Shown: positions 35,211 to 44,825, numbered from the stretch's first letter. The stretch is DNA of 64,000 bases from Vitreimonas flagellata (GCF_004634425.1 NZ_SBJL01000003.1:434001-498000); one strand, 5' to 3'. Numbers and translations: made by a program. Notes: a model not told the origin generated them from the sequence alone.

Positions 35211-35833
35211 CCGCCGAACACCAGTTTCACGTACGCGCGATATTGCATGATCTGGCGTGAGAGCACGGCAGGCTCTGCGAGCGATTTGCCCAGAATGATG
35301 CCGCCGTCCGCCACTGCCGAGAGCATGTCAGCCATGTCGTTGAGGTCGACTTCGATCTTTGGCGGATAGCGCGCGGCGATGCGGTCCAGCCGCTCGCGGA
35401 AGCGCGTGCGCCAGATGCGATGCCCCTCCGTCGTCATGCGGCGGACTTCCTGGCTGAACAGATAGTCCTGATAGACGTAGGAGGCGACCAAGCAGCCGGG
35501 ATGACCGTTGGGGATGTCGCTCATCAGGTCGGCGAACAGCTTCAAGAAGATGAGGAAGCTGTGCAGCGGATCGTCGCTGAGCTCTTCGGCTTGGCGGAAG
35601 AGGTCGTCAAAGACGCGCCATTCGTTGTCGAGATAACGCTGCAACAACGCCTTCGCGAGATCGTTCTTGTCGCGGAAGTGATAGAAGAAGCCGCTCTTGG
35701 TGATGCCGGCTTCGCAAATGATTTCATCGAGCGAGGTGCCCGCGAACCCTTTGTGCAGCACCGCGTCCTGCGCGATGTCGAGCAGACGTTCGCGGGTTTG
35801 TTCGCCTTTGCTCAGTGCTTGAACCTGAACCAT
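35207..35833 (-). CDS. TetR-family transcriptional regulator (second of a tandem pair)
   Basis: The 208-residue protein has an N-terminal TetR helix-turn-helix (LLDIAQDAVLHKGFAGTSLDEIICEAGITKSGFFYHFRDKNDLAKALL) and a ligand domain containing NGHPGCLVASYVYQD and DMADMLSAVADGGIILGKSL. It is clearly related along its length to the protein at 35835 and starts one base after that gene's stop, so the two are co-transcribed. It converges on the histidine-kinase gene with a 4-base overlap. Ligand unknown. Confidence 0.93.
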
Positions 35834-35834
35834 C

Positions 35835-36470
35835 TCAAGCCTCCACCCGCGCTTCGAACGCGAGTTTCACATAATTGCGATACGCCATGACTTGGCGTGC
35901 GAGCATTGCTTTCTCGTCGAGCGTGCGACTGAGGATGATGCCGCCCTCAACGATCGCCGTACACATATCGGCCAGCGCTTCAATTTCGACGCCCGCTCGC
36001 GGCGGGTAACGCTTGGCGACGTCTTGCAGGCGCGACAGGATGCGTGCACGCCACGCGCGAATGCCGTCTGCGTTCAGGTCGCGAATGTCGCGATTGAATT
36101 GCTGATCCTGATAGCAGAACGACGCCACGATGCAGCCTGGATGCGTGTTGGGCAGATCGGCCAACATATCGGCAAAGAATTTGAGGCCGATGAGGAAGCC
36201 ATGCAGGGGATCGTCTGTGAGTTCGGCCGAGCGCACAAACATGTCGTCGATGATGTCATTGTGGCGCTGGATGTAGCGACGTAGCAGCGCCTGAGCGAGT
36301 TCGTTCTTGTCGCGGAAATGATAGAAGAAGCCACTCTTGGTCATGCCGGCGGCGGCGATCAATTCCTCAATCGTGGTCGCGGCGAAGCCCTTCTGCAGGA
36401 CGGCCGCCTCCGCCAGATCCAGCAGCCGCTCCCGCGTCGCCTCGCCTTTGCTCAAAACCTTCACGCCCAT
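35835..36470 (-). CDS. TetR-family transcriptional regulator (first of a tandem pair)
   Basis: The 211-residue protein starts at ATG 36470 (MGVKVLSKGEATRERLL), aligning with its paralogue's MVQVQALSKGEQTRERLL; the frame upstream to 36509 is ignored. HTH: AAVLQKGFAATTIEELIAAAGMTKSGFFYHFRDKNELA. Ligand domain shares THPGCIVASFCYQD and ALADMCTAIVEGGIILSRTL with the paralogue. This is tandem duplication with divergence. A GTAC-N10-GTAC element lies 11 bases upstream of the start. Confidence 0.93.
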   Translation of the reverse strand: MGVKVLSKGEATRERLLDLAEAAVLQKGFAATTIEELIAAAGMTKSGFFYHFRDKNELAQALLRRYIQRHNDIIDDMFVRSAELTDDPLHGFLIGLKFFADMLADLPNTHPGCIVASFCYQDQQFNRDIRDLNADGIRAWRARILSRLQDVAKRYPPRAGVEIEALADMCTAIVEGGIILSRTLDEKAMLARQVMAYRNYVKLAFEARVEA

Positions 36471-36480
36471 ATTCAAAACC

Positions 36481-36498
36481 GTACCATAAGTACTGTAC
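36481..36498. promoter_or_regulatory. candidate TetR operator
   Basis: GTACCATAAGTACTGTAC: GTAC half-sites separated by ten bases, with an internal AGTACT palindrome, immediately upstream of the first tetR gene. TetR regulators commonly autoregulate through such elements; no experimental link is available here. Confidence 0.3.
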
Positions 36499-36700
36499 CA
36501 GCGGTGCACTTCTCACGCGTTCGTCATTAGCGAAACCGCCGCTGCAAAGCCTGTGACGCGCGTAACGTCGCTATTTTTCAGCGTTTTTTAGAAAGTGCAG
36601 GCGCCGCACCACGAGTTTTCTATCGAGCACGGCGGCGCGCAGATACACCTCTCGTCATCCCAACGCCAAGTGTTTGGGCATGAAACGAAGGAAAGGGACA

Positions 36701-36805
36701 ATGTCACGCGGCTTCACGCTTTTGGTTTCGATCGTTGTGTTCTGGCACGCGGCGTTTGCGCTGCTTGGCCAAGACCTGATCGGCCTCACCCAATCCTTCG
36801 CTTGA
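36701..36805 (+). CDS. small single-helix membrane protein (34 residues)
   Basis: ATG preceded by GGAAAGGG at 3-10 bases. The product MSRGFTLLVSIVVFWHAAF... is a basic N-terminus and one ~20-residue hydrophobic helix, ending GLTQSFA. It falls in the 393-base gap between the TetR pair and the TPR gene, and no other coding frame is evident there. It may be co-transcribed with the TPR gene 58 bases downstream. Support is only the ribosome site and the hydrophobic profile. Confidence 0.45.
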   Translation: MSRGFTLLVSIVVFWHAAFALLGQDLIGLTQSFA

Positions 36806-36863
36806 CCTGAACGTCTTCGCCAAACGCCCCCCCGGCGCGGCCACACCGAATTGGAGAAAACCC

Positions 36864-38201
36864 ATGTTGAAAGATCGCTACGGCAATTCTGCTTCGACCA
36901 AGTCAGAGGCCGCGATGGCCAAGTATAACGAGGCGCTCGATCTCATCCGCCTCTATCGCGGCGACCCGATCGCGGCGCTGGATGACGCCATCGCCGCCGA
37001 CCCCGATTTCGGCGGCGCCTGGGCCGCCCGCGCTGGGCTGCTCGTGCAGCAGACGGATAAGGCCTACGCCGAAGAGGCGGCCAAGAGCATCCGTGCCGGT
37101 GCGGCGGCCAATCTCAACGATCGCGAACGGCTGCATCTGAAGGCGGCGCAGGATTGGGCGGAAGGCCGTTACAATGACGGCACGATGCGCCTGGCCCGCA
37201 TCGCCCAAGAAAATCCGCGCGATTTGCTGGCGCTGCAATACGCGCATGTCGGCTGCTTCTTCCTGGGCATGCAAAGTGAACTGCGCGATTGGCCGTTGCA
37301 GGCGATGCGCGCCTTCACCAGCGGCGAGGATGGCTATTCCTACCTATTGGGCATGGCCGCCTTTGGCCTTGAAGAATGCGGCGACTACGCGCGCGCCGAC
37401 ATCTATGGCCGCCAAGCTGTAGCGGCTGATCCGCGTGATGGTTGGGCCGTGCACGCCGTGGCGCACGTCAACGAAATGCGCGGCGATCTCGAAGCTGGCA
37501 TTCCGTGGCTCGCCGACAATGCGCAGCATTGGGCGCCGGAGAGCGGCTTTGCCTATCACAATTGGTGGCATCTCGGCCTACTCTATCTCGACCAGGGCGA
37601 CATTGCCAAAGTGCTGAAGCTTTTCGATGAGAAGGTCCGTCCCGACACCGAAGCTCAAGTGATCCTTGAATGGATCGACGCCTCGGCCATGCTTTGGCGG
37701 CTGCATCTCGAAGGCGTCGATGTCGGCGATCGTTTCGACAAGCTCGCGGCGTGTTGGCAGCGCGCGGGCGAGGACACGATCTACGCCTTCAACGATTTGC
37801 ACGCGATCATGGCCTTCCTCGGCGCCGGCCGCGCCATCGACGCGGAGCGGACATTGAAAGCCATGCGCGCGGCCGCGGCTGACGGAGGCGACAATGCGTA
37901 CATGACGCGCAAAGTCGGTCTGCCGTTGGCGGAGGCGTTCATCGCGTTCGAAGCCGGTCGTTACGGCGAGTGCGTGGACAAGATCATGGCCACGCGCGGC
38001 ATCGCCCAACGCTTCGGCGGCAGCCACGCGCAGCGCGACGTGCTGACGCTCACGGCGCTGCACGCGGCGCTGCGCGGCGGGTTTGCTTCGACGGCGGAAG
38101 CCATCGCGGCGGAGCGCCTGGCGCACAAGCCGCAAAGTCCTTGGGCCGGGCGCCTTGCGCGCCAAGCCCGGCAGCTGAGCGCAAAAGAGCGCGCAGCTTG
38201 A
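36864..38201 (+). CDS. tetratricopeptide-repeat protein, TTC38-like
   Basis: The 445-residue, wholly helical protein has repeated helix-turn-helix units (e.g. AALDDAIAADPDFGGAWAARAGLLVQQ; YARADIYGRQAVAADPRDGWAVHAVAHVNEMRGDLEAGIPWL; IDAERTLKAMRAAAADGG). The segment WAVHAVAHVNEMRG is typical of the TTC38 family. No signal peptide, so probably cytoplasmic scaffold. ATG after GGAG at 36853. Function unknown; 80 bases before the hydrolase gene. Confidence 0.85.
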   Translation: MLKDRYGNSASTKSEAAMAKYNEALDLIRLYRGDPIAALDDAIAADPDFGGAWAARAGLLVQQTDKAYAEEAAKSIRAGAAANLNDRERLHLKAAQDWAEGRYNDGTMRLARIAQENPRDLLALQYAHVGCFFLGMQSELRDWPLQAMRAFTSGEDGYSYLLGMAAFGLEECGDYARADIYGRQAVAADPRDGWAVHAVAHVNEMRGDLEAGIPWLADNAQHWAPESGFAYHNWWHLGLLYLDQGDIAKVLKLFDEKVRPDTEAQVILEWIDASAMLWRLHLEGVDVGDRFDKLAACWQRAGEDTIYAFNDLHAIMAFLGAGRAIDAERTLKAMRAAAADGGDNAYMTRKVGLPLAEAFIAFEAGRYGECVDKIMATRGIAQRFGGSHAQRDVLTLTALHAALRGGFASTAEAIAAERLAHKPQSPWAGRLARQARQLSAKERAA

Positions 38202-38280
38202 TCCGAACCGGCGGCGGGCGCCCTTAATTCCTGCCCCACGCTTGCCGCCGGTTCTTCATTTTGATCTGGAGATTGATCCG

Positions 38281-39114
38281 ATGATTTCGGATTGCGCCTT
38301 CGTGCGCCTGAACAATGGTTTGCGCTTGGCCTATGTCGAGCAGGGCTCCCGTGACGGCATCGCTGTGGTGATGCTGCACGGCTATTCCGACACGCACCGC
38401 TCGTTCGACCTGGTGCGGCCGCTTTTGCCCCGCGCCTGGCGCGTGATCGCCGTGACCCAACGAGGGCATGGCCATTCGGACAAGCCGCAGAGCGACTACG
38501 CGATGGATGATTTCGCCGGCGATGTGACGGCGTTGCTGGACGCGTTAGAGATCGAGCGCGCCGTGCTCGTCGGCCATTCGATGGGCGCGGCCGTCGCGCT
38601 GCGTGTGGCGGCGGATCGCCCGGATCGAGTGGCGGGCTTAGCGTTGCTGAGCGGCTTCGCCAGCTTCAGCGCCAATCCAGGTGCGGTTGAGCTTTTCGAC
38701 CTAGTGGAAGGCTTTGGCGATCAGATCGACCCCATATTCGTGCGCAGTTTCCAAGCCAGCACGATGGCAGCGCCTATGTCGCAAGGCTTCATCGAGTTTG
38801 TCAGCAACGAAAGCATGCGCTGCCCGGTGCGCGCCTGGAAAGGCGCGGCGCGGGCGATGGCGGCGCACGATCCATTGGCGGATGCGGGCTGGGTCGGTGC
38901 GCCGTCGATGCTGATTTGGGGCGATAAAGATGCGTTTGTCCCGCGCGCGGATCAACATGCGTTGCGGCGCGCGCTGCGCGGCTCGCGCCTCATCACGCTC
39001 AGCGGCGCCGGCCACGCCCCGCATTGGGAGCGCACCGCCGACACCGCCGCGTGCCTGCGCGCCTTCGTCACCGATATCGACGAGCCGCGGCTCTACGCGC
39101 GGACGGCGTCCTAA
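38281..39114 (+). CDS. alpha/beta-hydrolase
   Basis: The 277-residue protein has the alpha/beta-hydrolase fold: oxyanion-loop LHGYSDTHRS, nucleophile elbow VGHSMGAAVAL (catalytic Ser in G-H-S-M-G, ~residue 100), acid in WGDKDAFVP and catalytic His in GAGHAPHWER near the C-terminus. It could be an esterase, lactonase or haloperoxidase; the sequence does not decide. I chose ATG 38281 (MISDCAFVRLNNGLRLAYVEQG). It converges on the acyltransferase gene with a 4-base overlap. Confidence 0.92.
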   Translation: MISDCAFVRLNNGLRLAYVEQGSRDGIAVVMLHGYSDTHRSFDLVRPLLPRAWRVIAVTQRGHGHSDKPQSDYAMDDFAGDVTALLDALEIERAVLVGHSMGAAVALRVAADRPDRVAGLALLSGFASFSANPGAVELFDLVEGFGDQIDPIFVRSFQASTMAAPMSQGFIEFVSNESMRCPVRAWKGAARAMAAHDPLADAGWVGAPSMLIWGDKDAFVPRADQHALRRALRGSRLITLSGAGHAPHWERTADTAACLRAFVTDIDEPRLYARTAS

Positions 39115-40199
39115 GCCGCATCGGGGAGCGCTGCTTCGGCGGCGCTCCTCTCGTTGCGTTTCTGCGCACGCCTCTGACGCCAGCAATCGATCGGGTGATC
39201 CACAAGCAGCAGCAACAACACGGAAAGCGCGATCGTTCCGCCAATGGCGATCCATGCGCCGAATGGCGGCTCCTTCGTCAGCACCCAACCGATGACGAGG
39301 AGCTGCGTCATATAGATCGGATAGGAAAGGTCGCCGATCCAGCGATCCCACGCGACATCCTTGAATGCGTTGAATACGAAGGGCGTCGTGATGGCGAAGA
39401 TCGCATAAACCGCCCAGCGCCATGTCACGTGCGTCCAGCCCAGGAGTGGGAAGAGCACGATGAAGGCAAGCACGGCTGCGGCAGTGACCCAGCCCACGGC
39501 TTTGGGCAGTCTCGCGGCGAGCGGCAGCGCTTTATGCGCCAGCATGCCGAGCAAGAAGAGGAAGAGCGCGGTCGGAAAGAATCGGCCCTGCCAGAGCAGA
39601 TATTCGACGTCGATGTAGGCGCCAGCGAGGCGCAACCCAATGCTGGCGGCGCATATCGCGGCGATCCATTTCCATCCGGCGCGGGCAAGGAACGGCGCCA
39701 GCGCGTAGAACATGAGCTCCATCGAGAGGCTCCATGCTTGCGGCACGAAAAGCCCTTGCCAGGCGACGATCGTGGTATCGTCCGGAAGCGGTCCGCGCCT
39801 GTCCCACACCATCGCGCCGTTCGGATCGATCGAGAACCAGAACAGCATTTCCTGGCCGACCATCACGATGTTCTCAACGACCATCACAAAGGCAGTGATC
39901 GGATTCTTGAACATCGTTTCCAACAGATCGGGGGAGAGTGTGGCGCTCGCATTGAAGCCGAACACCGCGATCATGGTCAGCGCCACGATAATGAAATAGC
40001 TCGGCAAGAGGCGCAGCAACCGATTGGAATAGAAGAGGCCGACGTCCTTGTATTTTCCGTCGAGCACGAGCGCCATGTAGAAGCCCGAGACGATGAAAAA
40101 GGCTTGCACCGCCAAGCCGCCGCTCAGAAATTTCGTACTCACCAGCGGCAAGTGCGAAAGCACCACCGCCATCGCCAACGCCACGCGTATCAAGCCCAT
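39111..40199 (-). CDS. acyltransferase-3 family membrane protein (OafA/YrhL-like)
   Basis: The 362-residue protein has about ten membrane helices and the acyltransferase-3 N-terminus: RVALAMAVVLSHLPLVSTKFLSGGLAVQAFFIVSGFYMALVL, then FYSNRLLRLLPSYFI. The catalytic histidine is the one in VLSH. The family O-acylates polysaccharides or lipids at the inner membrane. No polysaccharide genes are nearby, so the acceptor is unknown. Confidence 0.9.
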   Translation of the reverse strand: MGLIRVALAMAVVLSHLPLVSTKFLSGGLAVQAFFIVSGFYMALVLDGKYKDVGLFYSNRLLRLLPSYFIIVALTMIAVFGFNASATLSPDLLETMFKNPITAFVMVVENIVMVGQEMLFWFSIDPNGAMVWDRRGPLPDDTTIVAWQGLFVPQAWSLSMELMFYALAPFLARAGWKWIAAICAASIGLRLAGAYIDVEYLLWQGRFFPTALFLFLLGMLAHKALPLAARLPKAVGWVTAAAVLAFIVLFPLLGWTHVTWRWAVYAIFAITTPFVFNAFKDVAWDRWIGDLSYPIYMTQLLVIGWVLTKEPPFGAWIAIGGTIALSVLLLLLVDHPIDCWRQRRAQKRNERSAAEAALPDAA

Positions 40200-40339
40200 C
40201 GCCGCCTCCCCTGATGGAGCGTGAAGCTTGCGCGCGGTTGCGCTTTACGTCGCGAGCGCTCGTCGCGGCGTTCACGCGGCTCGCCGCAACGTGCGCCATT
40301 CGTCAGCGTGTGGCGGTCATTTGTCGTTTAGGGGAAAGT

Positions 40340-40436
40340 GCAGACAGGACGACGACCCGTACGCAACCCGTTACGGCTGCTTCCTTCCGGACCTGACCGG
40401 GTTGGCGGGGCGGCCGTCCGCCGCCTGCCTGCGGGG
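40340..40436 (-). ncRNA. ffs: signal recognition particle RNA (4.5S type)
   Basis: Read on the minus strand, the RNA contains the invariant domain-IV sequence GGTCAGGTCCGGAAGGAAGC with the GGAA tetraloop and asymmetric loop that bind Ffh and FtsY. The flanks AACCCG and CGGGTT pair next to it, then GCAGGCGGCGGACGG with TCGTCGTCCTGTCTGC closes a single ~97-base hairpin with G-U pairs. Ends are estimated from the pairing, not seen. It lies alone in the 350-base gap between the acyltransferase gene and the next CDS. Confidence 0.93.
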
Positions 40437-40498
40437 CTCATATCGCTGCTCGGAGGAACCGGCGCAAGGCCGGAACTGACCTAGGTGTGCGGCGTTTT

Positions 40499-40523
40499 CT
40501 CTCCGTCCAACCACAACGGAGAG
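40499..40523 (+). other. hairpin in the leader of the following gene
   Basis: CTCTCCGT, nine-base loop, ACGGAGAG, followed at 40525 by a second stem CCGCGC-TTCAG-GCGCGG. Both precede the ATG at 40550 and could shape its mRNA leader. No known riboswitch pattern is recognised. Confidence 0.3.
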
Positions 40524-40549
40524 GCCGCGCTTCAGGCGCGGACACGCCA

Positions 40550-40873
40550 ATGCTGCGAACCCTTGCCTTTGCCCTCGCCCTGACCCTGCCGTCCTTGGCT
40601 GGTGCGCAGCAAATGCGCGAGCAGTTCCCGGATTCGCCGCTTGGCATGGAAGTGCGCGGCCATGACGGCGCCGTTTTGGGCCGCGTCGCCAATGTGGAGC
40701 GCGACGCGCGGGGCAACATCGTTTCGGTGGATATCCCCGGTCTCGAGCCCGGTGACGCGCCGGCCGCATCCGATCTGGCGGCGGAGAACGATCGCCGCTT
40801 GATCGCGCCGGATCGGCAGATTCTGGCGCGCGAGCGCGTGCTGGCGAGCAGGCGCGACTTGCGCACCAACTAA
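40550..40873 (+). CDS. small secreted PRC-barrel-like protein
   Basis: The 107-residue protein has a signal peptide (MLRTLAFALALTLPSLAGAQQ) and a short domain GMEVRGHDGAVLGRVANVERDARGNIVSVDIPG resembling a PRC-barrel half, followed by a charged helical tail. ATG 40550 is chosen because it starts the signal peptide. Function unknown; periplasmic by prediction. Converges on the next gene (4-base overlap). Confidence 0.65.
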   Translation: MLRTLAFALALTLPSLAGAQQMREQFPDSPLGMEVRGHDGAVLGRVANVERDARGNIVSVDIPGLEPGDAPAASDLAAENDRRLIAPDRQILARERVLASRRDLRTN

Positions 40874-41373
40874 CGCTTCAGCAGCGGCAGTCCCGCGAAC
40901 ACGAAGCCTGCGCCGAAGAGAACACCCGCGACCAGGAACGCGTAGTTCGGAAGCGGTGCTGGCAACATGCCGAGCACGCCTGCGGCTAAGGCCGTACCAA
41001 ACCAACATGCCGGCGCGGCGATCGGCTTCTCCCGCGCGCGCAGCCACGCCAGACTAAGGCCCAGCAGCGCGATGACGAGCGTTGCCGCGCCTTGCTCATA
41101 GGTGCTGAAACCGAAGGGGTCGGCATCTGGCCCGCCGATAAACGAGAGCGCTGCCATGGCGATGACAAAGCTTGCTAGCCCGAGGAAGCCGAGGTTGTTA
41201 GCGCGCGACACGTAAATGCCGACGAGGCCGAGCGTGAGGAAGATGTCGATCGCCGCCCACAGCCATTGCTGTTGGATCGGGTCGGTCACGATCGGGAAGG
41301 CGGAGACAATGCGCAGCGCACCGCCCGTGACGGCGGCCACGCCAGAGAGGCGATAAAGTTGGTCAGAATTCAT
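40870..41373 (-). CDS. hypothetical six-helix membrane protein
   Basis: The 167-residue protein from ATG 41373 ([26 protein letters not shown]) has about six hydrophobic segments: helix pairs at ~8-28, 40-57, 65-85, 95-112, 120-140 and 145-163, with basic connecting loops. No family recognised. The frame is open to 41541 but the extra N-terminus is Arg/Pro-rich and overlaps the def promoter region. Confidence 0.6.
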   Translation of the reverse strand: MNSDQLYRLSGVAAVTGGALRIVSAFPIVTDPIQQQWLWAAIDIFLTLGLVGIYVSRANNLGFLGLASFVIAMAALSFIGGPDADPFGFSTYEQGAATLVIALLGLSLAWLRAREKPIAAPACWFGTALAAGVLGMLPAPLPNYAFLVAGVLFGAGFVFAGLPLLKR

Positions 41374-41552
41374 GCGCGAACGGTGAAGCCGGCCGAAGGG
41401 GCGCGCAACCGTTTGCAAAATGGGGGAAAATGGCTGGCCCGGGGCTCTCTGGGGGAAATCAGAGCCAATCCAGGCCGGTATTGGCTGCCAGTTCCTGTCC
41501 CGTGACGGAGCGTTTGCTTGACGTCGCGCTCGGCTCTTCATACCTGCAAGGC

Positions 41553-42065
41553 ATGGCCATTCGCCCCATTCTCGTCGCGCCCGACCCGCGCCTGAAGCAG
41601 AAATCCGTTCCGGTGGAAGGGCCGGTGACGGATGCGCATCGCCGCCTCATGGATGACATGCTGGAGACGATGTACGATGCGCCGGGCATTGGTCTGGCCG
41701 CGATCCAGATCGGCGAGCCGCTGCGTATTATTGTGATGGACCTCGCGCGCGAGGACGAGCCGAAAGCGCCGCGCTATTTCGTGAACCCGGAAATCCTGTG
41801 GGCGTCGGAAGAGGTCGTGCCTTATGAGGAAGGCTGCCTCTCGGTGCCGGACTATTACGATGATGTGGAGCGTCCGCGTCACGTGAAGATCCGTTACATG
41901 GATTATAACGGCAAGCAGATCGAAGAAGACGCCGAAGGCCTCTACGCGGTGTGCATCCAGCACGAGATGGATCACCTCGAAGGTGTGCTCTTTATCGACC
42001 ACCTCTCGCGCCTGAAGCGCGAGAAGGCGCTTAACAAATTGAAGAAGCAGCGCCGCGCGCTTTAA
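41553..42065 (+). CDS. def: peptide deformylase
   Basis: Removes the formyl group from nascent N-formyl-Met with an Fe2+ centre. All three family motifs are present: [17 protein letters not shown] (metal Cys) and QHEMDHLEG (metal His pair and catalytic Glu). The 170-residue length is usual. ATG 41553 ([15 protein letters not shown]) is chosen. It is followed 30 bases later by fmt, the enzyme that adds the formyl group, so the unit handles the formyl cycle of initiator Met. Confidence 0.97.
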   Translation: MAIRPILVAPDPRLKQKSVPVEGPVTDAHRRLMDDMLETMYDAPGIGLAAIQIGEPLRIIVMDLAREDEPKAPRYFVNPEILWASEEVVPYEEGCLSVPDYYDDVERPRHVKIRYMDYNGKQIEEDAEGLYAVCIQHEMDHLEGVLFIDHLSRLKREKALNKLKKQRRAL

Positions 42066-42095
42066 TCCCGCCCCGTCGTCGTGCATGAGGAACGC

Positions 42096-43016
42096 ATGAC
42101 GCTTCGCCTCGCCTTCATGGGTTCGCCCGCTTTTGCGCTGCCGGCCTTGGCCGCCTTGATCGAGGCTGGGCATGAGATCGCGTGCGTTTACTCGCAGCCG
42201 CCGCGCCCTGCAGGCCGCGGCAAGCAGGAGCGACCGACACCGGTGCATGCGTTCGCGGCGGAGCGCGGGCTTGAGGTGCGTACGCCGAAGAGTCTGAAGC
42301 GTGCGGAAGAGCAAGAAGCGTTCGCCGCGTTGAAGCTCGATGCCGCGATCGTCGTCGCGTATGGGCTAATTTTGCCGAAGGCGATCCTCGATTCGCCGCG
42401 CGTGGGCGCGTTCAATTTGCACGGCTCGTTGCTGCCACGTTGGCGCGGTGCGGCGCCCATCCAGCGCGCGATCATGGCGGGCGATCGTGTGACAGGCGTT
42501 CAGGTTATGCGCATGGAAGAAGGGCTCGACACCGGACCCGTTCTGGCGACCGCCGAAACGCCGATAGAATTCGAGGACAATACCTCGACTTTGCACGATA
42601 GATTGGCGGGACTTGGCGCGCGACTTTTGGTCGACACGCTCGAGAAGGTGGAGCGTGGAGAAGCTGTAGAAAGGCCACAAACCGAGAGTGGCGTCACGTA
42701 CGCGCACAAGATCACACCCGCCGAGACGCGCATCGATTGGACGAGGCCCGCGCGCGAGATCGATTGCATGATCCGCGGCCTCTCACCGACGCCTGGCGCC
42801 TGGTTCGAACTGAAGGGCGCGCGCATGAAGGTGCTGCATTCGCGTCTCGGAATAGGAAAGGGCGCGCCAGGTGAAGCTTTGGACGACACGCTCCTGATTG
42901 CGTGTGGCGACGGTGCGGTGCGTTTGCTCAAGGTGCAGCGCGAAGGCCGGGCGCCGCTCGAAACTGAGGCGTTTTTGCGGGGACAACCCGTTCCTGTCGG
43001 TTCCAAGCTGTCATAA
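42096..43016 (+). CDS. fmt: methionyl-tRNA formyltransferase
   Basis: Formylates Met-tRNAfMet using 10-formyl-tetrahydrofolate. The 306-residue protein has [20 protein letters not shown], the catalytic [21 protein letters not shown] (N, H) and [12 protein letters not shown] (D), and the C-terminal tRNA-binding OB-like domain (~205-306). ATG 42096 has GAGG 7 bases upstream. Directly downstream of def. Confidence 0.97.
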   Translation: MTLRLAFMGSPAFALPALAALIEAGHEIACVYSQPPRPAGRGKQERPTPVHAFAAERGLEVRTPKSLKRAEEQEAFAALKLDAAIVVAYGLILPKAILDSPRVGAFNLHGSLLPRWRGAAPIQRAIMAGDRVTGVQVMRMEEGLDTGPVLATAETPIEFEDNTSTLHDRLAGLGARLLVDTLEKVERGEAVERPQTESGVTYAHKITPAETRIDWTRPAREIDCMIRGLSPTPGAWFELKGARMKVLHSRLGIGKGAPGEALDDTLLIACGDGAVRLLKVQREGRAPLETEAFLRGQPVPVGSKLS

Positions 43017-43018
43017 AG

Positions 43019-43037
43019 CTGCATTGAAGCAATGCAG
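43019..43037. other. 8-bp hairpin after fmt
   Basis: CTGCATTG-AAG-CAATGCAG, two bases past the fmt stop. It has no U-tract, so it is probably a 3'-end stem rather than a full terminator; a regulatory site for the lipoprotein gene at 43075 is the alternative. Confidence 0.4.
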
Positions 43038-43074
43038 GCTGCCGGCTAAGTTTCCGCGCAGCGGAGGGTAATTC

Positions 43075-43647
43075 ATGCGTGTTCGCATCGCTCTTGTGGC
43101 TTTGGCGCTGGTGTTGGCTGGGTGTGACCAACAGGCGGCGACGGGTGAAGCTGGTGGTTCTGACGCGCCGTCGCTCGACGCGCCGGCGCCGGAAAGCGAG
43201 CCGTCGCGCGTGTTTGGCGCATCGAACGATGCAGCGCGGAGCGCGACCGGTGAACTGACCGTCTCGCTCGCGATGCGCATGCCCGACGCTGCGCAAGAAA
43301 ATGCCGAGCCGCGCGAAATTCTGACGCTGCGCGGCGCAAACGATCTGGTGCTCGAAGCCGAAATTAACGGCGCCGTTTCGCCGGCGACGCAGGTCGGCGG
43401 TCAGACGCTGCGCGCGCTGCTGAACATTCCCGTCGAAGAGCCGCAAGTGCTCGTCTATCGCGTGACGCAAGAGACCAAGCCGTCGAGCGGCCAGGGCGTG
43501 TGCGGCGCTGACGCGCCGGCTTTCGTGATCGTGTGGGAGCCCTCGGGCCCCGGCGACGGCGCCATGAAAGTGCTCGGGCTGACGGGCGGCGCGCCGGGCG
43601 CCGAAGGCGCGCGCGCGTGTCCGATGTTAGAATACGGAAGGCAGTAG
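43075..43647 (+). CDS. hypothetical lipoprotein
   Basis: The 190-residue protein has a lipobox (LVLAGC, Cys17) and then an Ala/Ser/Pro-rich spacer to residue ~60. The C-terminal half is a small domain with strands such as GELTVSLAMRMPDAAQ and ILTLRGANDLVLEAEI and two cysteines (GVCGADA, RACPML). It lies between fmt and truA. Family not recognised. Confidence 0.65.
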   Translation: MRVRIALVALALVLAGCDQQAATGEAGGSDAPSLDAPAPESEPSRVFGASNDAARSATGELTVSLAMRMPDAAQENAEPREILTLRGANDLVLEAEINGAVSPATQVGGQTLRALLNIPVEEPQVLVYRVTQETKPSSGQGVCGADAPAFVIVWEPSGPGDGAMKVLGLTGGAPGAEGARACPMLEYGRQ

Positions 43648-43653
43648 GCGCTA

Positions 43654-43680
43654 GGCGGTAGGGATTGGAATCCCACTGCC
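43654..43680. repeat. GGCAGTAGG-type palindromic intergenic repeat, copy 1
   Basis: GGCGGT-A-GGGATT, GG, AATCCC-ACTGCC folds with one bulged A and one G-U pair. The flanks carry degenerate 7- to 8-base units (GGCAGTAG, GCGCTAG, GCGGTAG left; ACTGCCC, ATTGCCT right) running from 43640 to the truA ATG. A related structure lies at 47621-47700. Confidence 0.55.
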
Positions 43681-43707
43681 CAAGTCCCACTGCCCATTGC
43701 CTCAAAC

Positions 43708-44442
43708 ATGCGTTTCAAGCTGACCATCGAATATGACGGCGGCCCATTTCAGGGCTGGCAGCGTTTGGCGGATGGGCCGAGCGTGCAGGGTGCGCTTGAG
43801 GATGCGGTTGAGAGCCTGACCGGCGCGCGCGCCGACGTGATTGGCGCAGGGCGCACCGACGCTGGCGTGCACGCGTATGCGCAAGTCGCGCACGTCGATA
43901 TCGAGAAGCCATTTGAGGCGGGGCGTTTGCCGGACGCGTTGAATGCGCATCTGCGTCCGCATCCGATTTCAATTCTTGAAGCGGAAGAGGCGGCGCCGGA
44001 TTTTCATGCGCGCTTCGATGCGAAGCTGCGCGCCTATCGCTATCGCGTCACCAATCGCCGCGCGCCGCTGACGTTTGAACGCGGCCAATCCTGGCGTGTG
44101 CCGCGTGCGTTGGATGTGGACGCCATGCAGGCCGCTGCTGAACGGCTGATTGGGCGGCACGATTTTACGACGTTTCGCGATACCCAGTGCCAGGCCAAGT
44201 CACCGGTGAAAACACTCGACGTCGCGGAAGTGACGCGCGACGGCGAAGAGGTGGATTTCTGGTTCGAGGCGCAGAGCTTCCTGCATCGCCAAGTGCGCTC
44301 AATGGTCGGCACGTTGATCGAGGTCGGCGTCGGCAGAATGAGCGCCGACGATGTGGCGCGCGTGCTGGCGGCGGCGGATCGGGCGCAATGCGGGCCGGTG
44401 GCGCCGCCGGATGGGCTGTATCTGGCGCGCGTCGATTACTGA
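43708..44442 (+). CDS. truA: tRNA pseudouridine synthase A
   Basis: Isomerises U38-U40 of the tRNA anticodon arm. The 244-residue protein has the catalytic D51 in [10 protein letters not shown], plus KLRAYRYRV and [17 protein letters not shown] near the C-terminus. Its overlap of 7 bases with the convergent VOC gene suggests compact packing. Part of the def-fmt-truA-dapE neighbourhood common in this class. Confidence 0.97.
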   Translation: MRFKLTIEYDGGPFQGWQRLADGPSVQGALEDAVESLTGARADVIGAGRTDAGVHAYAQVAHVDIEKPFEAGRLPDALNAHLRPHPISILEAEEAAPDFHARFDAKLRAYRYRVTNRRAPLTFERGQSWRVPRALDVDAMQAAAERLIGRHDFTTFRDTQCQAKSPVKTLDVAEVTRDGEEVDFWFEAQSFLHRQVRSMVGTLIEVGVGRMSADDVARVLAAADRAQCGPVAPPDGLYLARVDY

Positions 44443-44825
44443 CGTTCGATCATATCCCAGCGATTGCCGTAGAGATCTTCGAACACGATGACTTTGCCGT
44501 ATTGCTCTTGGCGCGGCGTCTCAATGAAGTGCACGCCGGCGCCGCGATAGCGCGCATACGTAGCGTCGAAATCCAAGACGTAGAGAAACAGAAACACGCG
44601 GCCGCCGGTTTGATTGCCGATAAAGGCTTGCTGCGTATCGTTGCCGGCTTTCGCCAGAAGCAGGCGCGCGCCATCATTTTCGGAGGGCGCTACGATAACC
44701 CAGCGCTTGGTCTCGCTCATGCGTGTGTCTTCAATGAGCGTGAAGCCGAGCTTTTGCGTGTAGTAAGCGATCGCCTCGTCGTAGTCGCGGACGAGCAAGC
44801 TCAGCATGCCAAGCGAAGCGCTCAT
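44436..44825 (-). CDS. VOC-superfamily protein (glyoxalase/bleomycin-resistance fold)
   Basis: The 129-residue protein has two beta-alpha-beta-beta-beta units: [31 protein letters not shown], then [45 protein letters not shown]. The C-terminal DLYGNRWD carries a typical metal-ligand region. The reaction is not predictable. Its ATG overlaps the dapE stop by 4 bases, so it is translated with dapE. Confidence 0.88.
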   Translation of the reverse strand: MSASLGMLSLLVRDYDEAIAYYTQKLGFTLIEDTRMSETKRWVIVAPSENDGARLLLAKAGNDTQQAFIGNQTGGRVFLFLYVLDFDATYARYRGAGVHFIETPRQEQYGKVIVFEDLYGNRWDMIERQ

